Assembly: GCA_016709675.1 (NCBI GenBank)
Contig: JADJMH010000033.1
Coordinates: 1 to 17,739 of the forward strand
DNA: 17,739 nucleotides
DNA from: Candidatus Accumulibacter proximus
Lineage (GTDB): Bacteria > Pseudomonadota > Gammaproteobacteria > Burkholderiales > Rhodocyclaceae
Direction: 5' to 3'
Both the position numbers and the translations under genes were made by a program. The notes beneath the pieces are model-generated. The model saw only the letters and a list, made by a program, of their open reading frames with translations, ran no database searches and was not told where the DNA came from. Positions 8,085-14,871 of the stretch are shown here, piece after piece; position 1 is the stretch's first letter; each line of letters starts with the position of its first letter.

Positions 8085-8797
8085 CAGATCGCGCGACGCA
8101 CCATCATTTCCTTGATCTTGCCGATCGCCCGCGTCGGGTTCAGACCCTTCGGGCAGACATCGACACAGTTCATGATGCTGTGGCAGCGGAACAGACGATA
8201 GGGATCCTCGAGATCATCCAGGCGCTCATTGGTCGCCAGGTCGCGGGTATCGGCGATGAAGCGGTAAGCGTTGAGCAGACCGGCGGGTCCGACAAATCTG
8301 TCCGGATTCCACCAGAACGACGGACACGACGTTGAACAGCAGGCACACAGGATGCACTCATAAAGACCGTTGAGTTCTTCCCGCTCCTCGGGCGTCTGCA
8401 GACGCTCACGTTCAGGCCGCGGCCCTTCATTGATCAGGTAAGGCTTGATCGAATGGTACTGCTTGAAAAACTGGCTCATATCGACGATCAGATCGCGGAT
8501 CACCGGCAGACCCGGCAGCGGTCGCAGCACAACGGGCTGCTTGAGCTCCTTGATCTCGGTCAGGCAGGCCAGACCGTTCTTGCCGTTGATGTTCATCGCG
8601 TCCGAACCGCAAATGCCTTCGCGACACGATCGGCGATACGACAGTGTGTCGTCCTTCGCCTTGAGCCGGGTGAGAATGTCGAGCAACTTCCGATCGAGGG
8701 CAAAATCGACCTCGACCGAAATGTCCTGCATGTAGGGCGCGTTGTCCTTGTCGGGATCGTAGCGGTAGATCTTGAACTGCATGGTACTGGTGGCCAT
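8084..8797 (-). CDS. sdhB: Succinate dehydrogenase iron-sulfur subunit
   Basis: Electron-transfer subunit of complex II, carrying electrons from SdhA-bound FAD to ubiquinone through [2Fe-2S], [4Fe-4S] and [3Fe-4S] clusters. In the 237-residue product the first cluster site is SCREGICGSDAM with a later Cys in NGLAC; an Asp stands at the third ligand position, as in E. coli. The other clusters are in ECILCACCSTSCP and in RCHSIMNCVDVCPKG. The ATG at 8797 is chosen because AAGGAG lies 9 nt upstream; an ATG two codons earlier is too close to that box. The TGA stop overlaps the sdhE ATG by one base, suggesting translational coupling. It lies 24 bp after sdhA in the same operon. Confidence 0.97.
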   Translation of the reverse strand: MATSTMQFKIYRYDPDKDNAPYMQDISVEVDFALDRKLLDILTRLKAKDDTLSYRRSCREGICGSDAMNINGKNGLACLTEIKELKQPVVLRPLPGLPVIRDLIVDMSQFFKQYHSIKPYLINEGPRPERERLQTPEEREELNGLYECILCACCSTSCPSFWWNPDRFVGPAGLLNAYRFIADTRDLATNERLDDLEDPYRLFRCHSIMNCVDVCPKGLNPTRAIGKIKEMMVRRAI

Positions 8798-8821
8798 AAT
8801 CATTGACTCCTTGGCGCTCGA

Positions 8822-10606
8822 TCAGTAGGAACGCGTCTTCAGCGCGATGGATTCGACGGACAGCGGCTTCATGATCACCGGCTTGTAGCTCAGGTGATTA
8901 CTGTCGCGGTGCCACAAGGTGTGCTTGTGCCAGCCGATATCGTCGCGCCCGTTGGGGTTGGCGGCCGTATCCGGCGCATCGTCGCGGACGTGGGCGCCAC
9001 GCGATTCCTTGCGTGCCTCCGCCGAAACCATCGTCGCCTTGGCCACTTCGATCAGGTTGTCGAGTTCCAGCGCCTCGACGCGCGCGGTGTTCCAGACCTG
9101 CGACTTGTCCTTGATCTCGGTCCTGGCAACCGCCTTCTCGATATCGACAATCTTCGCGACCCCTTCGACCAGCATGTCCTTGAAGCGGAACACGCCACAA
9201 TGCTTCTGCATCGTGCGCTGCAGCTCGAGGCGCGTTTCATTGACGTTGGCGCCACCGGTCTGCGTATTCAGGCGGTTCAGACGCGCCATCGTGAAATCGG
9301 CGAAGTTTGCCGGCAACTCCTTGAGGCCCAGTGCACCCGACCGGACATCTTCGATGACCGAATCCCCGGAGGACTTGCCGAACACCAGCAGGTCAAGCAA
9401 GGAATTGGTGCCCAGCCGGTTGGCGCCGTGCACCGAAGCGCAGGCGACTTCGCCGGCGGCGTAGAAGCCCCGAACCGGGGTGCCATTGTCCGCGACGACC
9501 TGACCCTTGTAGTTGGTCGGCACGCCGCCCATCTGGTAGTGACAGGTCGGCACCACCGGGATCGGCGCCTTGATCGGGTCGATGCCGGCGAACTGGATCG
9601 AAATCTCGCGAATTCCCGGCAAACGCTTCATGATCGTCGCCGGATCGAGGTGGGTGATGTCGAGCAGCACGAAATCCTTGTTCGGCCCGCAACCGCGGCC
9701 CTCGTTGATTTCGGTGACCATCGCCCGCGAAACGACGTCGCGCGAAGCCAGGTCCTTGGCGTTCGGCGCGTAACGCTCCATGAAGCGTTCGTTGGCCGAG
9801 TTGCGCAGGATACCCCCCTCACCGCGCACACCCTCGGTAATCAGCACCCCGGCACCGGCGACGCCGGTCGGGTGGAACTGCCAGAACTCCATGTCCTCGA
9901 GCGGGATGCCGGCGCGTGCCGCCATGCCGAGACCGTCACCGGTATTGATGAAGGCATTGGTCGACGAATAGAAGATACGGCCGGCACCACCGGTGGCGAA
10001 AACCGTCGCCTTGGCATGGAACGCGACGACCTCGCCGGTTTCCATTTCCAGGGCGATCACCCCGAGCACCTGACCCGACTCGTCACGAATCAGATCGAGC
10101 GCCATCCATTCGACGAAGAACTGTGTATTGGCGCGCACGTTGCGCTGATAGAGCGCGTGCAGCATGGCGTGGCCGGTGCGGTCGGCCGCGGCACAGGCAC
10201 GCCGTACCGGCTTCTCGCCAAAGTTCGACATGTGGCCGCCAAAGGGCCGCTGGTAGATCTTGCCTTCGTCGGTGCGGTCGAAAGGCATGCCGAAATGTTC
10301 AAGTTCGACGACCACCTCGGGCGCCATGCGGCACATGTATTCGATCGCGTCCTGGTCGCCGAGCCAGTCGGAACCCTTGACCGTGTCGTACATGTGCCAG
10401 TGCCAGTGATCTTCCTCGGAGTTGCCGAGCGACGCAGACACGCCCCCCTGCGCCGCGACGGTATGCGAACGGGTGGGAAAGACCTTGGACAGGACGGCCG
10501 TCTTCAGGCCGGCTTCGGAAAGCTGGATCGCCGCCCGCAGACCCGAACCGCCAGCCCCAACAATGACTGCATCGAACTTACGTACTGGAATGGTTAGCTT
10601 GCTCAC
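8822..10606 (-). CDS. sdhA: Succinate dehydrogenase flavoprotein subunit
   Basis: Catalytic subunit of complex II, oxidising succinate to fumarate with covalently bound FAD on the cytoplasmic face of the inner membrane. The 594-residue product has the Rossmann motif DAVIVGAGGSGLRAA, the FAD-linking His48 in TRSHTVAAQGG, the substrate loop WQFHPTG, the active-site segment PTCHYQMGGVPTN, and the proton-shuttle Arg in HGANRLGTNSLLD. The C-terminus ends LKTRSY. The start is a GTG placed directly after the sdhD TAA (TAAGTG, no gap), consistent with coupled translation. The frame is intact throughout. Maturation would need SdhE, encoded two genes downstream. Confidence 0.97.
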   Translation of the reverse strand: MSKLTIPVRKFDAVIVGAGGSGLRAAIQLSEAGLKTAVLSKVFPTRSHTVAAQGGVSASLGNSEEDHWHWHMYDTVKGSDWLGDQDAIEYMCRMAPEVVVELEHFGMPFDRTDEGKIYQRPFGGHMSNFGEKPVRRACAAADRTGHAMLHALYQRNVRANTQFFVEWMALDLIRDESGQVLGVIALEMETGEVVAFHAKATVFATGGAGRIFYSSTNAFINTGDGLGMAARAGIPLEDMEFWQFHPTGVAGAGVLITEGVRGEGGILRNSANERFMERYAPNAKDLASRDVVSRAMVTEINEGRGCGPNKDFVLLDITHLDPATIMKRLPGIREISIQFAGIDPIKAPIPVVPTCHYQMGGVPTNYKGQVVADNGTPVRGFYAAGEVACASVHGANRLGTNSLLDLLVFGKSSGDSVIEDVRSGALGLKELPANFADFTMARLNRLNTQTGGANVNETRLELQRTMQKHCGVFRFKDMLVEGVAKIVDIEKAVARTEIKDKSQVWNTARVEALELDNLIEVAKATMVSAEARKESRGAHVRDDAPDTAANPNGRDDIGWHKHTLWHRDSNHLSYKPVIMKPLSVESIALKTRSY

Positions 10607-10954
10607 TTACATTCTCCACAGAATCTGCATCGCCCAGCCGGCATATCCGACCAGCACCGCAGCCGTCGCAATCATCATCAGCAGACGCAAGCCATCCGGC
10701 TTGACGTAATCCATCCAGATATCCCGAACACCGATCCAGGCATGGTAGAAAACACTGACAAAGAACAGGAAGGTTGCAAATTTCATGAAGCCGTTGGCAA
10801 AAATGCCACGCCAGGCCTCAAAGGTATCGGGCCCGACGGCACCGACGACGACCAGGAAGATGACCGTGTACACAGCCATGATGATCGCCGTGGCACGCTG
10901 GATGATCCAGTCCTTGAGCCCGTAATGCGCCCCGACAAGAATACGATTTACCAT
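10607..10954 (-). CDS. sdhD: Succinate dehydrogenase membrane anchor subunit SdhD
   Basis: A 115-residue membrane anchor with three hydrophobic segments (about 20-41, 56-76 and 90-112) that with SdhC holds haem b and forms the quinone site. The family signature FYHAWIGVRDIWMDYVKP is present. Its His71 and Asp82-Tyr83 fall at the same numbers as the E. coli SdhD residues tied to haem/quinone binding. The ATG at 10954 overlaps the sdhC stop by 7 bp, and the TAA touches the sdhA GTG. A longer ORF in this frame reaching 11356 runs antiparallel in sense to nothing and simply lies over sdhC in another frame, so the internal ATG is the real start. Confidence 0.95.
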   Translation of the reverse strand: MVNRILVGAHYGLKDWIIQRATAIIMAVYTVIFLVVVGAVGPDTFEAWRGIFANGFMKFATFLFFVSVFYHAWIGVRDIWMDYVKPDGLRLLMMIATAAVLVGYAGWAMQILWRM

Positions 10955-11340
10955 AGCACTTTCGCTCCGATGATCAGGGTCAGGGCGATGCTGACCGCGA
11001 AAACGATCTTGCTCGAAAGGCGCGCCGCCTCGAGTTCCACCCCCTTGTGCAGATCCAGCAGCAGGTAGCGGATGCCGGCACAGAAGTGGTGCATGTAGAA
11101 CCAGACCAGGCCGAGCAGGATGATTTTCGCCAACGGATGACCGACCACCCCTTTGGCGATGGCGAAGGTTTCCGGCGACGCGAGACTGCTCTGGAACAGC
11201 CATAGCAGAAACGGCAGCAGCAGGAACATCGCCGCCCCGCTGACGCGGTGGAGGATTGAAAGGATACCCGGAAGGGGTAGCCTGATCGTCGGCAAATCCA
11301 AATTTTTTGGACGCCTCTTCTTGATTGCCATCTCTGCCAT
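10948..11340 (-). CDS. sdhC: Succinate dehydrogenase cytochrome b556 subunit SdhC
   Basis: Membrane anchor with three hydrophobic segments (about 30-50, 68-87 and 110-128) that binds haem b together with SdhD. The signature LSILHRVSGAAMF near the first helix holds the conserved Ser/Arg of the quinone site. The haem-ligand region is FYMHHFCAGIRYLLLD, with His84 at the E. coli ligand number when translation starts at 11340. Tyr replaces the His often found in GIRH. The 11340 start (130 aa) is preferred because GAGGG lies 9 nt upstream. An ATG three codons earlier touches that box, and a third at 11331 is also possible. First gene of sdhCDAB-sdhE, 118 bp after gntR on the same strand. Confidence 0.93.
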   Translation of the reverse strand: MAEMAIKKRRPKNLDLPTIRLPLPGILSILHRVSGAAMFLLLPFLLWLFQSSLASPETFAIAKGVVGHPLAKIILLGLVWFYMHHFCAGIRYLLLDLHKGVELEAARLSSKIVFAVSIALTLIIGAKVLW

Positions 11341-11351
11341 GAACGTCATCC

Positions 11352-11366
11352 CTCATGTGTTATATG
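11352..11366. promoter_or_regulatory. Possible second operator-like site in the sdhC leader
   Basis: Read on the minus strand, this site is CATATAACACATGAG. It resembles CATATATAAGACATAAG inside the inverted repeat upstream of mdh (12256-12272) if a 2-nt gap is allowed. It lies downstream of the putative sdh -10 box, within the leader, where a repressor could block transcription. The match is weak and rests on eye alignment only. Confidence 0.25.
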
Positions 11367-11406
11367 GCCGAATGCACGTCATCCGACCCCTGCGATACCA
11401 CGCTCG

Positions 11407-11435
11407 ATTATAAACCATCCAAGCGTGCCTGAATT
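11407..11435 (-). promoter_or_regulatory. Putative sdhC promoter
   Basis: On the minus strand a perfect TATAAT -10 box occurs at 11407-11412, about 67 bp upstream of the sdhC start. No good -35 is present at 15-18 bp spacing; the best options are TTCAGG or AATTCA around 11428-11435. The sdh operon may therefore start here as well as reading through from gntR, and may need an activator. Confidence 0.45.
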
Positions 11436-11458
11436 GCCCGACGGGCCTGTTCCAGTGC

Positions 11459-12214
11459 TCACCCCAGTTCATTGTGATAATGATAATTGCGTGTCGAATA
11501 GAATCCCCGGCGCCATTCGACGGGCTTGTGACCATAGGTGAAGGTGACCCTTTCGACCAGCAGCAAGGGACTTCCATCGGCCACCTGCAGCCACTCTGCG
11601 CTGACTCTGTCAGCCGATACGGCGCGCAGCCGCTCGTCGGCGCGAATCATGCGCACGCCATAGCGAGTCTCGAACAGGCTGTAGAGCGACTCTCCCGAAC
11701 GCAGCACATCGAGCGACAGGTCGGGGAAGAGCTCGCTCGGCAGGTAGATTTCGTCGAAGACCACCGGCTCGTCGCCCAGCTTCAGCAGGCGGCGAAGAAT
11801 GGTGATCGGCGCACCGGTTTCCAGCGCCAGGGTGCGCGCGACGTCTGCGCCGGCCTTGGCGCGCCAGCATTCGAGCGGAACGCTCTGGGAAACCTGCAGC
11901 TCGCCCTGATTGGGCACCAGACGGAGAAAGCGGAAAAAGGAACCCGGATCCCTGTGGGTGGCGACGAAGGTGCCCTTGCCCTGCTGGCGCACCAGGAGGT
12001 TCTCGGCAGCCATCTCGTCAATCGCTTTGCGAACCGTACCCTGGCTCACGCCGAAGCGGGCAGCAAGTTCCGACTCGCTCGGGATCGGGTCACCCGGGCC
12101 CCACTCGCCGGACTCCAGATCACGCAGGATCAATTCCTTGATCTGCCGATACAGGGGGCTGAATGTAGGGGAATGCAATGACAAAGACCTGCTCATGGAG
12201 CGCCATTTCAGCAT
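11459..12214 (-). CDS. GntR-family (HutC subfamily) transcriptional regulator
   Basis: A 251-residue regulator. Residues about 20-88 form the GntR winged helix-turn-helix (PLYRQIKELILRDLESGEW, IPSESELAARFGVSQGTVRK, and the wing RQQGKGTFVATHRD). Residues about 95-245 form a UTRA effector-binding domain (APITILRRLLKLGDEPVVFD, MIRADERLRAVSAD, PLLLVERVTFTYGHKPVEWR), which usually senses a small metabolite. It sits between divergent mdh and the sdh operon, so a role as local TCA-cycle regulator is likely. The effector cannot be deduced. The inverted repeat in the shared mdh/gntR upstream region is a candidate target and would also allow autoregulation. The ATG at 12214 is used; one at 12196 (MSRSLSL) is possible. 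Confidence 0.9.
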   Translation of the reverse strand: MLKWRSMSRSLSLHSPTFSPLYRQIKELILRDLESGEWGPGDPIPSESELAARFGVSQGTVRKAIDEMAAENLLVRQQGKGTFVATHRDPGSFFRFLRLVPNQGELQVSQSVPLECWRAKAGADVARTLALETGAPITILRRLLKLGDEPVVFDEIYLPSELFPDLSLDVLRSGESLYSLFETRYGVRMIRADERLRAVSADRVSAEWLQVADGSPLLLVERVTFTYGHKPVEWRRGFYSTRNYHYHNELG

Positions 12215-12251
12215 AATTTCACGCTCGCGTCCATCCTGTTGGAGTTATTAA

Positions 12252-12274
12252 TATCATATATAAGACATAAGATA
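12252..12274. promoter_or_regulatory. Candidate operator: inverted repeat in the gntR-mdh intergenic region
   Basis: TATCATAT (12252-12259) and ATAAGATA (12267-12274) are complementary at 7 of 8 positions around a 7-bp spacer, in a very AT-rich patch within GC-rich DNA. The repeat ends 3 bp before the mdh -35 box and lies 38 bp upstream of the gntR start codon. The size and symmetry suit a dimeric GntR regulator, and the location would let one protein control both directions. Confidence 0.5.
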
Positions 12275-12277
12275 GAT

Positions 12278-12307
12278 TTGACACTCTGCGGCCTTAGAAC
12301 TTATGAT
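12278..12307 (+). promoter_or_regulatory. mdh promoter (sigma70 type)
   Basis: A perfect TTGACA -35 box (12278-12283) is followed after 18 bp by TATGAT (12302-12307), five of six bases of the -10 consensus. The predicted leader to the mdh ATG is about 90 nt. The adjacent upstream inverted repeat could modulate it. Confidence 0.65.
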
Positions 12308-12403
12308 TTCACTGATTTGCTGCGCCCGCTGCCTACGGCTTGCGGGGGCAACGCCGATCGCTTTCTGCTCACTTCTTGCTCACCCCTCGACAGGAGCCGC
12401 ATC

Positions 12404-13390
12404 ATGTCCAAAGCCCCCATGCGCGTCGCGGTCACCGGCGCCGCCGGTCAAATTGGTTACAGCCTGCTTTTCCGGATTGCCTCCGGCGAAATGCTCGGCA
12501 AGGATCAACCGGTCATCCTCCAACTGCTCGACCTGCCGCAAGCCCAGAAAGCCTGCCAGGGCGTGATCATGGAACTCGAAGACTGCGCCTTCCCGCTGCT
12601 CGCCGGCATGTTCGCCACCGACGATCCGAACCTCGCCTTCAAGGACGCCGACGTCTGCCTGCTGGTCGGCGCGCGTCCGCGCGGCCCCGGCATGGAGCGG
12701 GCCGACCTGCTGACCGCCAACGGCGCCATCTTCACCGTTCAGGGCAAGGCGATTGCCGAGAATGCCAGCGAAGACGTCCGCGTTCTGGTCGTCGGCAACC
12801 CCTGCAACACCAACGCCCTGATTGCCGGCTCGGCCGCCAGGAAAGTCGGCCGCACCAATCCCGCCAACTACCATGGCATGCTGCGCCTCGACCACAACCG
12901 CGCCCTCTCGCAGCTCGCCGCGAAGACCGGCCGGCCGGTGGCCAGCTTCAAGCAACTCGTCGTCTGGGGCAACCATTCGCCGACAATGTATGCCGATTAC
13001 CGCAATTGCACCTCTGACGGCGACAACGTCAAGGAGCTGATCAATGATCCGGTGTGGAACAACGACACCTTCCTGCCGACCGTCGGCAAGCGCGGCGCCG
13101 CGATCATCGAGGCGCGCGGCCTGTCCTCGGCGGCTTCGGCCGCCAACGCCGCCATCGACCACATGCGCGACTGGGTTCTCGGTTCCGACGAATGGGTCAC
13201 CATGGGTGTCCCCTCCGATGGCTCCTACGACATCCCGTCCGGCATCGTTTTCGGTTTCCCGTGCGAATGCAAGGGCGGTTCCTTCAAGATCATCCAGGGA
13301 CTCGAAATCGACGAATACTCGCGTGACAAGATCAACAAGACGCTCAAGGAACTGACCGACGAAGCGGACGCCGTCAAGGACATGCTCTAA
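12404..13390 (+). CDS. mdh: Malate dehydrogenase (NAD-dependent, cytosolic-like class)
   Basis: Oxidises malate to oxaloacetate, the substrate of the citrate synthase encoded in the same cluster. The 328-residue product has the NAD fold start RVAVTGAAGQIGYSLL, the substrate Arg loop VGARPRGPGMERADLL, VVGNPCNTNA, Asp163 in RLDHNRALSQLA, and catalytic His191 in VWGNHSPTMY. This long form with GARPRGPGMER is typical of betaproteobacterial Mdh and differs from the roughly 312-residue E. coli type. The ATG at 12404 has CAGGAG 7 nt upstream; the same frame is open back to 12239 but that part is leader. It is transcribed divergently from gntR and followed by its own terminator. Confidence 0.97.
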   Translation: MSKAPMRVAVTGAAGQIGYSLLFRIASGEMLGKDQPVILQLLDLPQAQKACQGVIMELEDCAFPLLAGMFATDDPNLAFKDADVCLLVGARPRGPGMERADLLTANGAIFTVQGKAIAENASEDVRVLVVGNPCNTNALIAGSAARKVGRTNPANYHGMLRLDHNRALSQLAAKTGRPVASFKQLVVWGNHSPTMYADYRNCTSDGDNVKELINDPVWNNDTFLPTVGKRGAAIIEARGLSSAASAANAAIDHMRDWVLGSDEWVTMGVPSDGSYDIPSGIVFGFPCECKGGSFKIIQGLEIDEYSRDKINKTLKELTDEADAVKDML

Positions 13391-13405
13391 CATCGGCCCG
13401 GCTCG

Positions 13406-13433
13406 AAAAGCCGCGGCCAGACCGCGGCTTTTT
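13406..13433 (+). terminator. Rho-independent terminator of mdh
   Basis: AAAAGCCGCGG (13406-13416) and CCGCGGCTTTT (13422-13432) form a perfect 11-bp stem with a 5-nt loop and end in a T5 tract, 15 bp after the mdh TAA. The A-run on the left arm would also allow function on the other strand, but no minus-strand gene ends here. Confidence 0.92.
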
Positions 13434-13492
13434 CGCCTCCGCATTCCCGGGGCGCAGAATACGGAATCCCAGTTGACCACACAGACACCCCG

Positions 13493-14471
13493 ATGCGCCA
13501 TCCCAGCCAGGTCCTGTTCGCCGGAGAGCAGCCATTTCCCATGATGCCCGCTGTAGACCACTACGCCGGCTCGGAAAAACTGATGTACAAGGCACTCCAG
13601 TTGCAGAACCAATTGGGGCCGATTTTCGACGTCACCTGCGACTGCGAGGATGGCGCGCCGGCGCTGCCCAGAACACGCCGAAATGGTGGCCGCGGTCATC
13701 ATGTCCGACGCCAACCGGCACGGGCGCGTTGGCGTCCGCATTCACGACCTCAGCCATCCACACTGGCAACAGGATATCGGATCATCCGTGCCGGGCGACG
13801 CCTGGCGTTCGTCACCCTGCCGAAAGTGCGCGGGAGCGACGATGTCCGAAGGCTGCTGGGCGAGTTGGCGCGCGCAACCACCGCAGCAGGGCTCGAACGC
13901 CAGATTCCCGCACACGTCCTGATCGAGACGCATGGCGCCCTGCGTGAAGTCTGGGAAATCGCCGCGTTGCCCGAAGTGGAATCGCTCGATTTCGGCCTGA
14001 TGGATTTTGTCAGTGCACACCACGGCGCCATCCCGGGCTCGGCGATGCAAAGCCCAGGACAGTTCGAGCATCCGCTGGTCGTCCGCGCCAAGTGTGAAAT
14101 CTCAGCCGCCGCGCTGGCCAACGGCGCAGTACCGTCACACAACGTGACCACCGAACTCAAGGATCTCGATGTCATCCGCGACAACGCGCAGCGCGCGCGC
14201 AAGGAGTTCGGCTACCTGCGAATGTGGAGTATTCACCCCAATCAGATCATGCCCATCTTTGAAGCCATGCGCCCCGACTTCTCGGAAGTCGAAGATGCAG
14301 CTGCAATCCTGGTCGCCGCCCAGGATTGCGAATGGGGGCCGATCCAGCACCATGGCAAACTGCATGACCGCGCCTCGTACCGCTACTACTGGGAACTGCT
14401 CGCACGCGCACGCGCAACCGGCATGAGTCTGCGCGGAGGACATCAAACAACGTTTCTTCGGCAAGCCATGA
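13493..14471 (+). CDS. HpcH/HpaI aldolase / citrate lyase beta-like (CitE-like) protein, frame-disrupted
   Basis: A TIM-barrel lyase-like protein of the CitE/malyl-CoA lyase superfamily, whose members cleave or form C-C bonds of acyl-CoA or oxo-acid substrates with Mg2+. Visible segments are MMPAVDHYAGSEKLM, IFDVTCDCEDGAP (like the DxEDA metal region), LAFVTLPKVRG, HVLIETHGALREVWEIAALP (metal Glu), LDFGLMDFVSAHHG and MWSIHPNQIMPIFEA. The reading frame changes three times. Between about 13665 and 13785 the family-like text (EHAEMVAAVIMSDANRHG, HDLSHPHWQQD) lies one frame over. Near 14431 a last shift leads to AEDIKQRFFGKP and a TGA at 14469-14471. Without that shift the ORF runs on falsely to 14698. 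The proposed TGA overlaps the next gene's ATG as ATGA, supporting this end. The substrate is unknown; being next to mdh suggests a malate-related acid, but that is only a guess. Confidence 0.78.
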
Positions 14472-14871
14472 GCCTGCTGGCGCTGACGGCGGAAGTGCTC
14501 GAATTTCGCGAGCAACGGAACTGGGCGCAGTTTCACGACCTGCGCAACCTGATCGTCTCGCTGAACCTGGAAGCCAGCGAGCTGCTCGAACTGACGCAGT
14601 GGAAAAGCGATGCCGAGATGGCCGAACTGGCCAGCATGCCCGGGCCCGGGAAGCACTCCACGACGAGTGCGCCGATGTCCTTATTTATCTGCTGCTGATC
14701 GCCGAAAATGCCGGCATCGACCTTGAAGCCGCGGCACGTGCCAAACTCGCCAAGAATGCCGTCAGATACCCGGTGGAACTCTGTTTCGGTTCGAGCCGGA
14801 AGTACGCAGCGGACACCGCCAACCAGACCGCCACGGACCCTGACTCGCCGGGCGCGCGGCAGGACTCCTGA
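14468..14871 (+). CDS. MazG-like nucleotide pyrophosphohydrolase, frame-disrupted
   Basis: A small all-alpha NTP pyrophosphohydrolase of about 134 residues, the type that hydrolyses (d)NTPs to NMP and PPi to clean the nucleotide pool. The N-terminal half reads RNWAQFHDLRNLIVSLNLEA then SELLELTQW, the first metal motif (ExxE-like). The second half reads REALHDECADVLIYLLLIAE, the second motif (ExxD), followed by AKNAVRYPVE. The halves are in different frames; adding one C to the CCC run at 14639-14641 joins them (ASMPRAREALHDE). The start ATG overlaps the stop of the CitE-like gene by 4 bp. The C-terminal tail after SSRKY looks poorly conserved and overlaps the 3' end of convergent rlmJ. The preferred substrate cannot be told. 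Confidence 0.75.

Noticed and set aside
5417..8335. 972-codon plus-strand ORF over sucA, gltA and sdhE
   Set aside because: It is antisense to clearly coding genes, shows no recognisable domain, and arises because high-GC codon usage leaves the opposite frame open.
8894..10597. 567-codon plus-strand ORF opposite sdhA
   Set aside because: Antisense shadow of an intact, strongly conserved gene; no motifs.
10955..11356. N-terminal extension of sdhD by about 134 codons
   Set aside because: It lies over sdhC in another frame and is low-complexity Arg/Gly/Pro text; the ATG at 10954 gives a normal 115-residue SdhD.
12239..12403. N-terminal extension of Mdh by 55 codons
   Set aside because: It covers the promoter and leader; CAGGAG and the family-typical MSKAPMRVAV start support 12404.
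12380..13741. 453-codon minus-strand ORF opposite mdh
   Set aside because: Antisense shadow that crosses the mdh terminator and the start of the next gene; no motifs.
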